In this document: positions 26,885 through 34,503 of the stretch, in pieces
How positions within the stretch are numbered: the stretch's first letter is position 1
Layout: each line of letters opens with the position of its first letter
NCBI GenBank assembly: GCA_000992695.1
Contig: LBUS01000004.1
Span: forward strand, 81,454-130,969
DNA: 49,516 nucleotides
Reading direction: 5' to 3'
From: Candidatus Peregrinibacteria bacterium GW2011_GWF2_38_29
GTDB taxonomy: Bacteria; Patescibacteriota; Gracilibacteria; UBA1369; UBA12463
Position numbers and translations under genes: made by a program
The notes under the pieces: model-generated
What the model was told of the DNA's origin: nothing
The model's database searches: none
Seen by the model: only the letters and a program-made list of their open reading frames with translations

Positions 26885-26911
26885 CATTTTTTTCATAGAT
26901 CGCTAGTTAAA
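26885..26911 (-). other. 23S processing stem, 3' strand
   Basis: On the minus strand TTTAACTAGCGATCTATG and the following A-run pair, with three mismatches, to the leader segment at 30733-30759, giving the long helix that RNase III normally cuts to release 23S rRNA. Confidence 0.7.
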
Positions 26912-27272
26912 CAGCGATATAAAGACCAAACCTGCGAAATAAACCGCAAGCTTAGTCTCTATATGCCGCCGCCTAAGCGAAAATAAATAGAAAAAGTACA
27001 GTCATCTATTAGTACTACTCGACTAAAATTATTACTAATCTTACATCTGTAGCCTATCAACCCGGTGGTCTACCGGGAGATTAATTGGGAGCTCTAATCT
27101 TGGGTACGGCTTCACGCTTAGATGCTTTCAGCGTTTATCCAGACCAAACATAACTACTCTGCTATGCCACTGACGTGACAACAGATATATCAGAGGTTTG
27201 TCCACCCAGGTCCTCTCGTACTATGGGCAGATTCCCTTCAAAGCTCCAACGATCACGGAGGGTAGAGGCCGA

Positions 27273-28022
27273 CAGTTTTGTTACATTTAATTCACAAATG
27301 TGAAATAAACGGATCAGTCATTTCTGCTGATCTCTCTTCATCGCTGAAGAGCTCGGACTATATCTTTATCTCGTTTTACCGAGAGTTTGGCGTATAGTCT
27401 CTGAGGATTTCAAATAATGAACGAATCAAGATTATACTTTGTTCTATATTTGCCTTTACGATTCATACTAAAAGCAACTTTCAACATCTTTTCAAATTCA
27501 TCCTTTACAAGATGTTCCCCGTTTTTCATTCTTCTTATAATATCGGCAAATTTCTTAAAATCGTTGTTTTTACCTGATATTAAAGGAAATTTTTCGAAAA
27601 ACGGAATGATTTTATTATATAGATCATCTCGATTCCTAACTACATAAACATAGTTTTTGTCGTTTGTGTGACGATGATTAGGCTTTATTATTCCACATCC
27701 GAAAGTCTTTTTAATGATTCTGAGCATATTGATGCGATCTTTATGCTGAGAAACTCGAAATTCCGGAATTAATTGCCATTTCAAACGCATTGAATTTCTA
27801 CGTTGAATTGCAATATGGAAACTACCTTCTCCGTCAACAAAACCTGCTATGTAATTATATAATCCACCATTTGATCTTTCCTGCTGATTGTCTGCATTCA
27901 TATATTTTCACCTTATCATAAACTTTACGACACGGTAATATGAAATACTCAGATTTTCCAGCATTTAGCCAAATTTATAGACAGCAATGGCCGTTTTTTA
28001 GCTTGTATAAGCCAAAATTTCT
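27273..28022 (-). mobile_element. Group I intron in the 23S rRNA gene (probably at the E. coli 2593 site)
   Basis: Comparing with the universal exon GTGAGACAGT|TCGGTC sets the splice sites: the 5' exon ends in T at 28023 and the intron ends in G at 27273. The internal guide GCTGTCT (27979-27985) pairs with exon AGACAGT, giving the required U-G pair at the splice site. The P7 strands ACTATACG and AAGATATAGTCC are visible near the 3' end. The insertion point matches the position used by the Chlamydomonas chloroplast intron that encodes I-CreI. The open reading frame 27410-27901 occupies the middle. It is probably self-splicing and mobile. Confidence 0.92.
27410..27901 (-). CDS. LAGLIDADG homing endonuclease, I-CreI-like
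   Basis: Intron-encoded site-specific DNA endonuclease that spreads the intron to intronless 23S genes. The 163-residue product carries one LAGLIDADG motif, YIAGFVDGEGSFHIAI at about residues 17-32, so it should work as a homodimer like I-CreI, which is the same length. A REIIP-like region (RNRDDLYNKIIPFFEKFPL) follows near residue 110 in the place expected for this subgroup. The catalytic acidic residue (Asp/Glu in DGEG) is intact. The start is supported by AAGGTG about 8 nt before the ATG, one of the few purine-rich ribosome binding sites in the window. Confidence 0.93.
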   Translation of the reverse strand: MNADNQQERSNGGLYNYIAGFVDGEGSFHIAIQRRNSMRLKWQLIPEFRVSQHKDRINMLRIIKKTFGCGIIKPNHRHTNDKNYVYVVRNRDDLYNKIIPFFEKFPLISGKNNDFKKFADIIRRMKNGEHLVKDEFEKMLKVAFSMNRKGKYRTKYNLDSFII

Positions 28023-28066
<44 letters not shown>

Positions 28067-28649
28067 TGGCGAACAGCCAAACCCTTAGGACCTTCTCCAG
28101 CCCTAGGATGCGATGAGCCGACATCGAGGTGCCGAACCGAGCCGTCGATATGAACTCTTGGGCCCGACTAGCCTGTTATCCCCGGAGTAGCTTTTGTCCG
28201 TTGAGCGATAGTACACCCACGTGTAACTATCGGATCACTAACGCCTACTTTCGTATCTGCTCGACTTGTTTGTCTCGCAGTTAAGCTGGCTTGTGCGTTT
28301 GCACGACCACTTCGATTTCCATCCGAAGCTAGCCAACCATTGCGCGCCTCCGTTACTCTTTAGGAGGCATCCGCCCCAGATAAACTACCCGCCAAACACT
28401 GTTCCCACGTTTTGCGTGGGTTAGAAACAAAATAAGTTCAGTGTGGTATTTCACTGTCGACTCCGTCCCACCCAGAAGCGGAACATCAAAGTCTCCCACA
28501 TATGCTACGCAAAACATATCTCGTGTCAATGCCAGGTTATAGTAAAGCTTCACGGGGTCTTTTCGCCCTCCCGCGATAAATCGGCATTTTTACCGATACT
28601 GCAATTTCACCGAGTACTTCCCTGAGACAGTCATCAGACCGTTACGCTG

Positions 28650-28715
<66 letters not shown>

Positions 28716-29597
28716 GCGTTCACCAGGGCTTAGATTCGGAGCATACACCCCTCCTCGTGACCTTCTGGCACTGGCCAAGCGTCAGCCCCTATACATATTC
28801 TTACGAATTTGCAGAGACCTGTGTTTTTGATAAACAGTCGCCCGATGTCTTTAACTGTGGCCTCACAGACTAAACATTGCTGAATAATCCATAAGGCAAG
28901 GCTTATCCCGAAGTTACGCCTGCTGTTTTGCCGAGTTCCTTGGGGAAGCATTACTCGATCGCCTTAGGATCCTCTCCTAGCCCACCTTAGTCGGTTTACG
29001 GTACGATAACTTTGGAATCTCGATTTTGAAGTTTTTCTTGGCAGATGAACTCACACGACTCGTCCTACTTGCGTAGGGTATTCGGCGTCACCACTCACTA
29101 ACTCTTACGGATTTGCCTATAAGAGCATAAATTTATGGTTTACACGTAAATTCATTAATACGCTCACGTTATCCATCTGCGTCACTCCCAATCTAGCGCG
29201 ACCTTCCGTTCGCAGGTGTCAATTATTTCAACCGAAGTCGAAATAACCAACTTCTGCTCCCTTCTAGTTTTGCTCTGGCGATTCCAAAGTTGTACGGGAA
29301 TATTAACCCGTTATCCAGTCAGCTTTGCCTTTCGGCTAAACCTTAGGATCGACTAACCCCAAGCCGATTATCGTTGCTTGGGAAACCTTGGGCAATCGGC
29401 GGCCGGATTTTTCATCCGGCTAACGTTACTCATACCAACATTCTCTCTTCCTGACGCTCCACACAACCTCACAGTTATGCTTCGTTGCTGACAGGAATGC
29501 TCCTCTACCACTTTACTAAAAAGTAAAGTCCATATCTTCGGTTGAGATTTTAGCCCCGATATATCTTCGGCGCGAAATCACGTAGACCAGTGAGCTG

Positions 29598-29631
<34 letters not shown>

Positions 29632-30732
29632 AAACCTCCTGGTTGTGTAAGTAATCTCACATCCTTCAACACTTAAATCTCATTAGGGACCTTAGATGAT
29701 GGTGCGGGCTGTTCCCCTTTTGACGACGGTACTTGACTATCATCGTCCGACTCCTGGTAATTCACCAAGGGTATTCGAAGTTTGTCTAGATTTGGTAAGC
29801 TTATTTCGCTCCCTAGTCTAAACAGAGCTCTACCCCCCTTAGTTTCGAAACCAAGGCTAGCCCAAAGACTATTTCGAGGAGAACCAGCTATCGCCGAATT
29901 CGATAAGAATTTCTCTAGCCTACCCTCAGGTCATCACCCAGTCTTGCAACACTGGTGTGTTCGGTCCTCCCTCTAGGTTTCCCTAGAGTTCAACCTGCCC
30001 AAGGGTAGCTCATCCGGCTTCGGGTCTAGTATGTGACACTAAACGGACTATTCGTCCTCGCTTTCACTACGGCTTCGGGTATTACTCCCTTAACCTAGCG
30101 CCACACAGCTAACTCGTTGGTTCGTTCTCCAATAAGCACCCAGTCATCCCTTGCGGGACTCCTGGTCTATGTATGCATAAAGTTTCAGGTTCTATTTCAC
30201 ACCCCTCACAGGGGGTCTTTTCACCTTTCCCTCGCGGTACTAGTTCACTATCGGTCACTTAACCTATTTAGCCTTGGAAGGTGGTCCTCCCAGATTCAAA
30301 CCGGATTTCACGTGTCCGATCCTACTCAGGATACTTCTAGATTTTTATTTTCTTTTCACCTACGGGACTATCACCCTCTATGGTGGCTTTTTCCAAAGAC
30401 CTTTGATTAAGAAAATATAGATCACATCGAAGTCCTACAACCCCATCTCGTCGAAACAAAATGGTTTGGGCTTTTCCCTCTTCGCTCGCCACTACTAAGG
30501 GAATCTCATAATGATTTCTTTTCCTCGGTTACTAAGATGTTTCAATTCGCCGAGTAACTCTCTCCTTGCGGAGTAATTCGATATAAATCGAATTGGGTTT
30601 CCCCATTCGGAAATTTCCGGGTCATAGCTTGCTGACAGCTCGCCGAAACTTATCGCAGTTAGCCACGTCCTTCATCGAAGTTAAGTGCCAGGGCATCCGC
30701 TCTATGCATTGAGTAACTTTTTAAATTTATTT

Positions 30733-30759
30733 TTTAACTAGCTATCAATAAAAAAAATG
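30733..30759 (-). other. 23S processing stem, 5' strand
   Basis: Minus-strand CATTTTTTTTATTGATAGCT followed by AGTTAAA lies just before the 23S 5' end and pairs with the trailer at 26885-26911. Confidence 0.7.
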
Positions 30760-30792
30760 CCATTTATACATTAATTAAAATTATCGTTGTTT

Positions 30793-30821
30793 CTTATACT
30801 TTACATGAACCTAATTTTCAA
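30793..30821 (-). promoter_or_regulatory. Promoter P2 of the 23S-5S unit
   Basis: On the minus strand TTGAAA (30816-30821), a 17-bp spacer and TATAAG (30793-30798). It lies downstream of the terminator at 30844-30869, so it can drive 23S directly. Confidence 0.75.
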
Positions 30822-30843
30822 TGGACTTCTTTCGTAACTGCAT

Positions 30844-30869
30844 AAAAAAAGGTGTGCCTTCTGCACACC
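30844..30869 (-). terminator. Strong intrinsic terminator upstream of 23S
   Basis: Minus strand GGTGTGC-AGAAG-GCACACC followed by seven T residues. It separates promoter P1 (30972-31000) from the 23S gene. Confidence 0.9.
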
Positions 30870-30966
30870 CTCAAGTTTAAAGATTTTGGAATTTCGAGCT
30901 TCCTAAGGACCTTTAAATTTAAGGGTATACAGACTTGTAATTTGCATTAATTATTTTTAAATTGCT
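30844..30966 (-). ncRNA. Putative small RNA of about 120 nt upstream of the 23S promoter
   Basis: A complete transcription unit: a strong promoter (30972-31000), then a short region with no convincing gene, then a canonical terminator (30844-30869). The predicted RNA can close with CAAGT/ACTTG (around 30933-30937 and 30872-30876) around two small hairpins, ACCCTT...AAAGGT and GGAA...TTCC, followed by the terminator. A 14-codon ATG frame (MQITSLYTLKFKGP) lies inside but lacks a ribosome binding site. Alternatives: an attenuated rRNA leader or a leader peptide. It does not match 6S, SRP, tmRNA or RNase P RNA as far as I can tell. Confidence 0.55.
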
Positions 30967-30971
30967 AAAAC

Positions 30972-31000
30972 ATTTTATATAGTGGTCGAATGTAAGTCAA
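30972..31000 (-). promoter_or_regulatory. Promoter P1 upstream of the 23S unit
   Basis: Minus strand TTGACT (30995-31000), a 17-bp spacer and TAAAAT (30972-30977). The same TTGACT -35 is used before 16S. Confidence 0.75.
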
Positions 31001-31041
31001 GGGATTTTTTAACTTTCTTTTCAAAATCGCGTTTTTAGCTT

Positions 31042-31284
31042 TTATTCGCCAAAAAGCGGTCCTAAAAATGACGTACTCCATGACTGCCAAGTCCCCATCG
31101 CATACATTAATGAAAAAATAAAAATTCCAACCGCAAAAAATATAATAAATTTATGCGTTCCACCAATGCCCAAATATTTCTCCGCAAACGGAATATCTCC
31201 AATAAAATCTTTTATCTGCCTTCTATAATAAATAATCACAAAAGCCGAAGGCATTCCGATTATGGCAACAAAGAATTTATCCAT
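31042..31284 (-). CDS. Unknown small membrane protein
   Basis: Not recognised. The 80-residue product has an N-terminal hydrophobic stretch (FFVAIIGMPSAFVIIYY), a short polar loop (RRQIKDFIGDIPFAEKYLG) and a second helix (FIIFFAVGIFIFSLMYAMG), so two membrane passes. It starts 17 nt after a two-hairpin element and is probably transcribed with the tRNA-Ile(GAU) gene just upstream. The same two-hairpin leader precedes lepA, suggesting shared post-transcriptional control. Confidence 0.7.
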   Translation of the reverse strand: MDKFFVAIIGMPSAFVIIYYRRQIKDFIGDIPFAEKYLGIGGTHKFIIFFAVGIFIFSLMYAMGTWQSWSTSFLGPLFGE

Positions 31285-31301
31285 GAGAGGCTTATTAAGG
31301 T

Positions 31302-31355
31302 GTCGCTTCGCGACGTTTTTTCATATCCGCCTGTGTTCTGCTACGCAGAACGGCG
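31302..31355 (-). promoter_or_regulatory. Two-hairpin leader element between tRNA-Ile and the small membrane protein
   Basis: On the minus strand, hairpin 1 (31328-31355) is CGCC-GTTCTGC-GTA-GCAGAAC-ACA-GGCG and hairpin 2 (31302-31314) is GTCGC-GAA-GCGAC, with an ATATGAAAAAA linker. It begins 2 nt after the tRNA CCA end. It is homologous to 21403-21461 with compensatory changes in all three stems. On the plus strand hairpin 2 followed by TTTTTT could also work as a terminator. Confidence 0.7.
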
Positions 31356-31357
31356 TG

Positions 31358-31434
31358 TGGTGGGCGAACGTGGATTTGAACCACGGACCTCAGTCTTATC
31401 AGGACTGCGCTCTAACCAACTGAGCTATTCGCCC
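31358..31434 (-). tRNA. tRNA-Ile(GAU)
   Basis: A 77-nt cloverleaf on the minus strand with a GGGCGAA/TTCGCCC acceptor stem, anticodon arm CAGTC CTGATAA GACTG giving GAU, GGTTCAAATCC in the T arm and an encoded CCA. A structured element lies directly 5' of it. Confidence 0.95.
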
Positions 31435-31438
31435 GCTA

Positions 31439-31571
31439 AGTGCGAGTTTTCCGGTCCGAAGCGTAGCGAACGCGTATTTAGCGTTCACGAAGCGAAGGAG
31501 GTCGAATCAAAAATTAGGTGAACGAACGTGAAACTTATTTTTGAATGAGACCAGGAAAACCCTCTTGCAAA
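31439..31571 (-). ncRNA. tRNA-leader three-way-junction element A
   Basis: Outer stem GTTTTCC (31446-31452) with GGAAAAC (31554-31560). First inner hairpin GAACGC/GCGTTC (31468-31473, 31481-31486). Second inner stem GGTC (31500-31503) with GACC (31549-31552), continuing through CAAAAAT/ATTTTTG. It ends 4 nt from the tRNA-Ile 5' end. Homologues lie before tRNA-Ala(CGC) and tRNA-Ala(GGC), with compensatory changes in every stem. Promoter-like sequence (TTGACT at 31599-31604) lies beyond it, so the element is probably transcribed as the tRNA leader. Confidence 0.75.
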
Positions 31572-31624
31572 AAATAACTTAATAGAAAAACGCCTCGTAG
31601 TCAATATAACTTCTATTTTTCACC

Positions 31625-32572
31625 TTAAATCACCGCATTAAACAAATACCCGGTAAAAATAATTCCCGCCGCAACGATTCCTGCAAAAATCAAAATCAAC
31701 TTTAATTTCATCACTCTTTTCAAAATCATAAATTCCGGCAAAGAAAGTCCAGTAACGGCCATCATGAAAGCAAGCGAAGTTCCAATGCTCACACCTTTTT
31801 CGGTTAATACGCTCACAAAAGGAATAACTCCGGCCGCGTTTGAATATAAAGGAACACCCAAAAGCACAGCAAAAGGAACCGCATACCACTTATCGCTTCC
31901 GGCATACTGCGCAAGAAAATCCGCCGGCACATATCCGTGCATAAACGCGCCAAGGAAAACTCCAACGACTATATAAATCCAAACTTTTCCCAAAATACCT
32001 AAAGTATAATTTTTCGCATAATTAAGGCGTAATTTCCAATTGAAATTGGCAAATTCATCCTCTGCTCCTTTATTTTTATAAACAAATTCTTCAACCAAGT
32101 TTTCAACTTTCATATGGCCAATCAAAATTCCGGAAACAATCGAAATAACAAGTCCGCTCAATATATAAATAAGTGTAATTTTTAAACCAAACATAGAGAG
32201 TAGCAAAACAATCGCAACTTCATTTATCATCGGTGAAGCAACAAGAAAAGAAAACGTAACTCCAAGCGGCACGCCGGCCTCGATAAATCCCAAAAATAAT
32301 GGAATCGCGCTACACGTGCAAAATGGCGTAAATATACCAAAAACCGCCGCCAAAACATTCCCAACATATTTATTTTTATGCGCCAAAATATTTCGTATTT
32401 TCACAGGCGAAATAAAAGATCGAATAATTGAAACCGCAAAAATGATCACGATTAAAAGCAAAAAAATCTTTATCGTATCCGCAATAAAAAAATTCAAACT
32501 ATCCGCAAAATGCGTTTTTGGGATAAGCTTTAAAATGTCATATGTAAGCCAATCTGAAAAGGTTTGAAGCAT
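31625..32572 (-). CDS. ArsP-like (DUF318) membrane permease
   Basis: A predicted polytopic permease of the YraQ/ArsP family; some members export organoarsenicals, but the substrate here is unknown. The 315-residue product has about eight membrane helices and the family signature FGIFTPFCTCSAIPLFLGFIEAG (split: FGIFTPFCTCSAIPL and FLGFIEAGVPLG), with the paired cysteines thought to bind the metalloid, then VASPMINEVA. A second signature-like segment, LLGVPLYSNAAGVIPF, begins the C-terminal repeat. It is on the minus strand between tRNA-Ile and tRNA-Ala(CGC). No ArsR regulator is adjacent. Confidence 0.85.
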   Translation of the reverse strand: MLQTFSDWLTYDILKLIPKTHFADSLNFFIADTIKIFLLLIVIIFAVSIIRSFISPVKIRNILAHKNKYVGNVLAAVFGIFTPFCTCSAIPLFLGFIEAGVPLGVTFSFLVASPMINEVAIVLLLSMFGLKITLIYILSGLVISIVSGILIGHMKVENLVEEFVYKNKGAEDEFANFNWKLRLNYAKNYTLGILGKVWIYIVVGVFLGAFMHGYVPADFLAQYAGSDKWYAVPFAVLLGVPLYSNAAGVIPFVSVLTEKGVSIGTSLAFMMAVTGLSLPEFMILKRVMKLKLILIFAGIVAAGIIFTGYLFNAVI

Positions 32573-32579
32573 TTTTTTA

Positions 32580-32624
32580 GATTTTAAACTTTGGATTTTG
32601 AATTTGCGCCGTTTTTTAGGCGCG
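32580..32624 (-). repeat. tRNA-Ala(CGC) 3' trailer hairpin and AT repeat
   Basis: Minus strand after the CCA: GCGCC TAAAAAAC GGCGC, then AAATTCAAAATCCAAAGT. Homologous to 10896-10941, although the hairpin bases differ. Confidence 0.6.
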
Positions 32625-32700
32625 TGGTGGACCTGGGCGGACTCGAACCGCCCACCTCAGCAATGCGAATGCTGCGCTCTACCAGATGAGCTACAGGCCC
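32625..32700 (-). tRNA. tRNA-Ala(CGC)
   Basis: A 76-nt cloverleaf on the minus strand with a GGGCCTG/CAGGTCC acceptor stem (one G-U), anticodon arm CAGCA TTCGCAT TGCTG giving CGC, GGTTCGAGTCC in the T arm and an encoded CCA. A structured leader element lies directly 5' of it. Confidence 0.95.
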
Positions 32701-32703
32701 AAA

Positions 32704-32834
32704 GTAGCGAGTTTTGTGGTCCGCAGCGTAGTGAAAGCGGAATGCTTTTCACGCAGCGAAGGACGCCGAATCAAAAATTATTCGAGCAAAGCGAGAATTA
32801 TTTTTGAATGAGGCGAACAAAACCCTATTGCAAG
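32704..32834 (-). ncRNA. tRNA-leader three-way-junction element B
   Basis: Outer stem GTTTTGT (32711-32717) with ACAAAAC (32817-32823). First inner hairpin GTGAAAGC/GCTTTTCAC (32731-32738, 32744-32752). Second inner stem CGCC (32764-32767) with GGCG (32812-32815), then CAAAAAT...ATTTTTG. It abuts tRNA-Ala(CGC). A minus-strand TATAAT at 32868-32873 (with TTGGAG 17 bp upstream) is a plausible promoter beyond it. Confidence 0.75.
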
Positions 32835-32919
32835 AAATATATCAAAGATACCCTTTCTTGCGCCACGATTATAAACCAGCACCAAAAAATCTCCAAATTT
32901 TTACAAAATTTTTCCAAAT

Positions 32920-32947
32920 TTGACCTCAAAATTTTCCGTGCTAAAAT
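32920..32947 (+). promoter_or_regulatory. Promoter of the six-helix membrane protein gene
   Basis: TTGACC (32920-32925), a 16-bp spacer and TAAAAT (32942-32947), about 33 nt before the ATG at 32981. Confidence 0.7.
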
Positions 32948-32980
32948 TCATACGTCACTTATTTTCTAACAATTTTTACT

Positions 32981-33652
32981 ATGAATGAAAATCTCAAAAA
33001 AATCGCTTTCATAAGCGCTTTCGTGCTCATCGGATTTCTTGCGATGCAAGTCCCCTTTTCAAACATCCTCGGTGTCACAAATTTAAAATTCAATTTATTT
33101 GATTTCTACGGACCAATCGCCGGAAGCTTCATTGGATCAGTTTGGGGAATGGTTATTGTTGCAGCAATGCAAATCATTAACTGGGCATTTCATGGCTTTG
33201 CAACCGATGCCGGCACATTAATACGATTTCTCCCAATGCTGCTCGCGCTCATCTATTTCGCCAAAAAAACTCCATGGATTTTAATCGCCCCGGGACTCGC
33301 AATGATTGCATTTTGGATACATCCGGAAGGCAGAACCGCTTGGTATTATGCGATGTATTGGATCATTCCATTCGCAATGTATTTCTTCCGCGATAAATTT
33401 GTTTTCGCACGCGCACTCGGCGCAACATTCGTCGCACACTCAGTCGGCAGCGTCGCATTTTTATACGCATTCAATCTCAAGGCAGCCGTATGGACAAGCC
33501 TTATTCCAATAGTTTGGCAAGAAAGAATGTTAATGGCAATCGGAATCACGCTTACGTATATGCTTTTCAATTTCTTGTTAAGCTTAGTTGTAAAAGCAGG
33601 TTTTAAAATGCCTTTTATAAAGTTAAATCCACGCTACTCAATAAAAATTTGA
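32981..33652 (+). CDS. Polytopic membrane protein, possibly an ECF-transporter S component
   Basis: A 223-residue, very hydrophobic protein with about six membrane helices. The early segment VTNLKFNLFDFYGPIAGSFIG, with a conserved-looking polar kink between helices 1 and 2, followed by WGMVIVAAMQIINW, resembles the substrate-specific S components of energy-coupling factor importers (vitamin uptake). The match is to the general plan, not to a named vitamin. No ECF A or T genes are nearby, as is usual for S components that share one module. The TGA stop overlaps the TTGACA of the next promoter. Confidence 0.65.
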   Translation: MNENLKKIAFISAFVLIGFLAMQVPFSNILGVTNLKFNLFDFYGPIAGSFIGSVWGMVIVAAMQIINWAFHGFATDAGTLIRFLPMLLALIYFAKKTPWILIAPGLAMIAFWIHPEGRTAWYYAMYWIIPFAMYFFRDKFVFARALGATFVAHSVGSVAFLYAFNLKAAVWTSLIPIVWQERMLMAIGITLTYMLFNFLLSLVVKAGFKMPFIKLNPRYSIKI

Positions 33653-33678
33653 CAATCGCTCTAGCAATAAACTACAAT
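33649..33678 (+). promoter_or_regulatory. Promoter of the leader-peptide operon
   Basis: TTGACA (33649-33654), an 18-bp spacer and TACAAT (33673-33678). The expected start is around 33685, only a few bases before the leader-peptide ATG at 33688, so the mRNA would be nearly leaderless. Confidence 0.75.
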
Positions 33679-33687
33679 TAAACCAAT

Positions 33688-33750
33688 ATGAATATCCTCG
33701 ATAAATCAATTATGTTTTTCTTTGCAAAGCTTAAAAGCCCGAGGATTTAA
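33688..33750 (+). CDS. Phe-containing leader peptide 1
   Basis: A 20-codon frame starting MNILDKSIM and continuing FFF-AKLKSPRI, ending in TAA. It lies just after a strong promoter and before a terminator hairpin. The last codons (AGCCCGAGGATT) can pair with the 5' arm of that hairpin, as expected for a ribosome-controlled attenuator. A homologous peptide (same MNIL start, a Phe run, SPxI end) is at 33999-34067. The run of Phe codons recalls the pheA and pheST leader peptides of enteric bacteria. Too short to be proven by sequence alone. Confidence 0.6.
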   Translation: MNILDKSIMFFFAKLKSPRI

Positions 33751-33763
33751 TTTGTAAAACATT

Positions 33764-33793
33764 ATCCCGGGCCACAAGCTCGGGATTTTTTTT
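33764..33793 (+). terminator. Attenuator terminator 1
   Basis: ATCCCGGGC-CACAA-GCTCGGGAT followed by a run of eight T residues. The 5' arm can instead pair with CCCGAGGAT at the end of leader peptide 1 (33738-33746). Confidence 0.8.
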
Positions 33794-33820
33794 AAAAAAT
33801 TATTATTAACCAAAAATAAT

Positions 33821-33988
33821 ATGAAACCAGGTCCAAACACATATCACGATCCATCGGACGCACCGGAAGTCGCCCCAGCTTTATCACTTGGAGCGGAAAC
33901 AGCAATAGCAACAGCAGTTGCGTCAGACAAAGACTGGCAAAACCATGGAGCAGCCGCATTAAGCGTATTAGATAAAGAAGCAAAATAA
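33821..33988 (+). CDS. Small unknown protein behind attenuator 1
   Basis: Not recognised. A 55-residue frame (MKPGPNTYHDPSDAPEV...) with a Pro/Asp-rich start and an Ala-rich helical rest (SLGAETAIATAVAS), without signal or membrane segment. The start has TTAACCAAAAATAATATG, matching the motif found at other starts, which supports it as a real gene. It is the first gene of module 1; module 2 begins 10 nt after its stop codon. Confidence 0.6.
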   Translation: MKPGPNTYHDPSDAPEVAPALSLGAETAIATAVASDKDWQNHGAAALSVLDKEAK

Positions 33989-33998
33989 ACTTAAACCA

Positions 33999-34067
33999 AT
34001 GAACATTCTCGGCACCAAAAATACTTTTTTCTTTTACTTTTTTGGACACTTAAGCCCGGGAATTTAA
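33999..34067 (+). CDS. Phe-rich leader peptide 2
   Basis: A 22-codon frame starting MNILGTKNT, then FFFYFF, then GHLSPGI, ending in TAA. Five Phe codons in a stretch of six. The final codons contain AGCCCGGGA, perfectly complementary to the 5' arm of the following terminator hairpin. The start is TTAAACCAATG. Homologous to leader peptide 1. There is no separate promoter between the 55-residue gene and this frame, so it is probably transcribed by read-through of attenuator 1. Confidence 0.65.
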   Translation: MNILGTKNTFFFYFFGHLSPGI

Positions 34068-34088
34068 CGTGAAAAATAACAATCACAA

Positions 34089-34117
34089 ATCCCGGGACTA
34101 AAATCTCGGGATTTTTT
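34089..34117 (+). terminator. Attenuator terminator 2
   Basis: ATCCCGGGA-CTAAAA-TCTCGGGAT followed by a T-run. The alternative pairing of CCCGGGA (34055-34061, inside leader peptide 2) with TCCCGGG (34090-34096) would prevent this hairpin. Confidence 0.8.
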
Positions 34118-34146
34118 ATATATTAAAAACTTTAACCAAAAACAAT

Positions 34147-34434
34147 ATGGAAACCAAAATGGAAACCGAAATGGCAGTGCTAATAATCGAACAAGCATCT
34201 CAAGACGTTGAATTCATAATGTGGCTCACGGGACTCAAGCCAATCGATGAACCAATAACGCAAATGCGAACAAAGGTTCTTAAGGCATTATCACCAACAA
34301 CAGAACTGACAGAGCCAATCAACGCGCCTGAAATCGCCGATCAAATCGCAACGCTTATGGAGATGATGGAAAAAACTAGAACGGCAATGACAATCGTAAA
34401 ACAAGGATCAAGTGCGCCAATCTGGCCAACCTGA
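34147..34434 (+). CDS. Small unknown protein behind attenuator 2
   Basis: Not recognised. A 95-residue, mostly helical, acidic protein (METKMETEMAVLIIEQASQDVEF...) with no signal or membrane segment. TTAACCAAAAACAATATG precedes the ATG. It is the second module of the leader-peptide operon and ends in TGA. The following 70 bp are AT-rich and lead into the convergent macB-type permease gene. Confidence 0.65.
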   Translation: METKMETEMAVLIIEQASQDVEFIMWLTGLKPIDEPITQMRTKVLKALSPTTELTEPINAPEIADQIATLMEMMEKTRTAMTIVKQGSSAPIWPT

Positions 34435-34503
34435 ACCACATTTTTTTGAAAATTAAAAAATTAATAATTAAAAATTATTTGGTTATTGAAGTTTGATAAT
34501 TGA

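Noticed and set aside
30844-30966. SRP RNA, 6S RNA or RNase P RNA as identity of the small RNA upstream of 23S
   Set aside because: The SRP tetraloop/GGAAGCAG region, the 6S open bubble and the RNase P core segments are not recognisable in the sequence.
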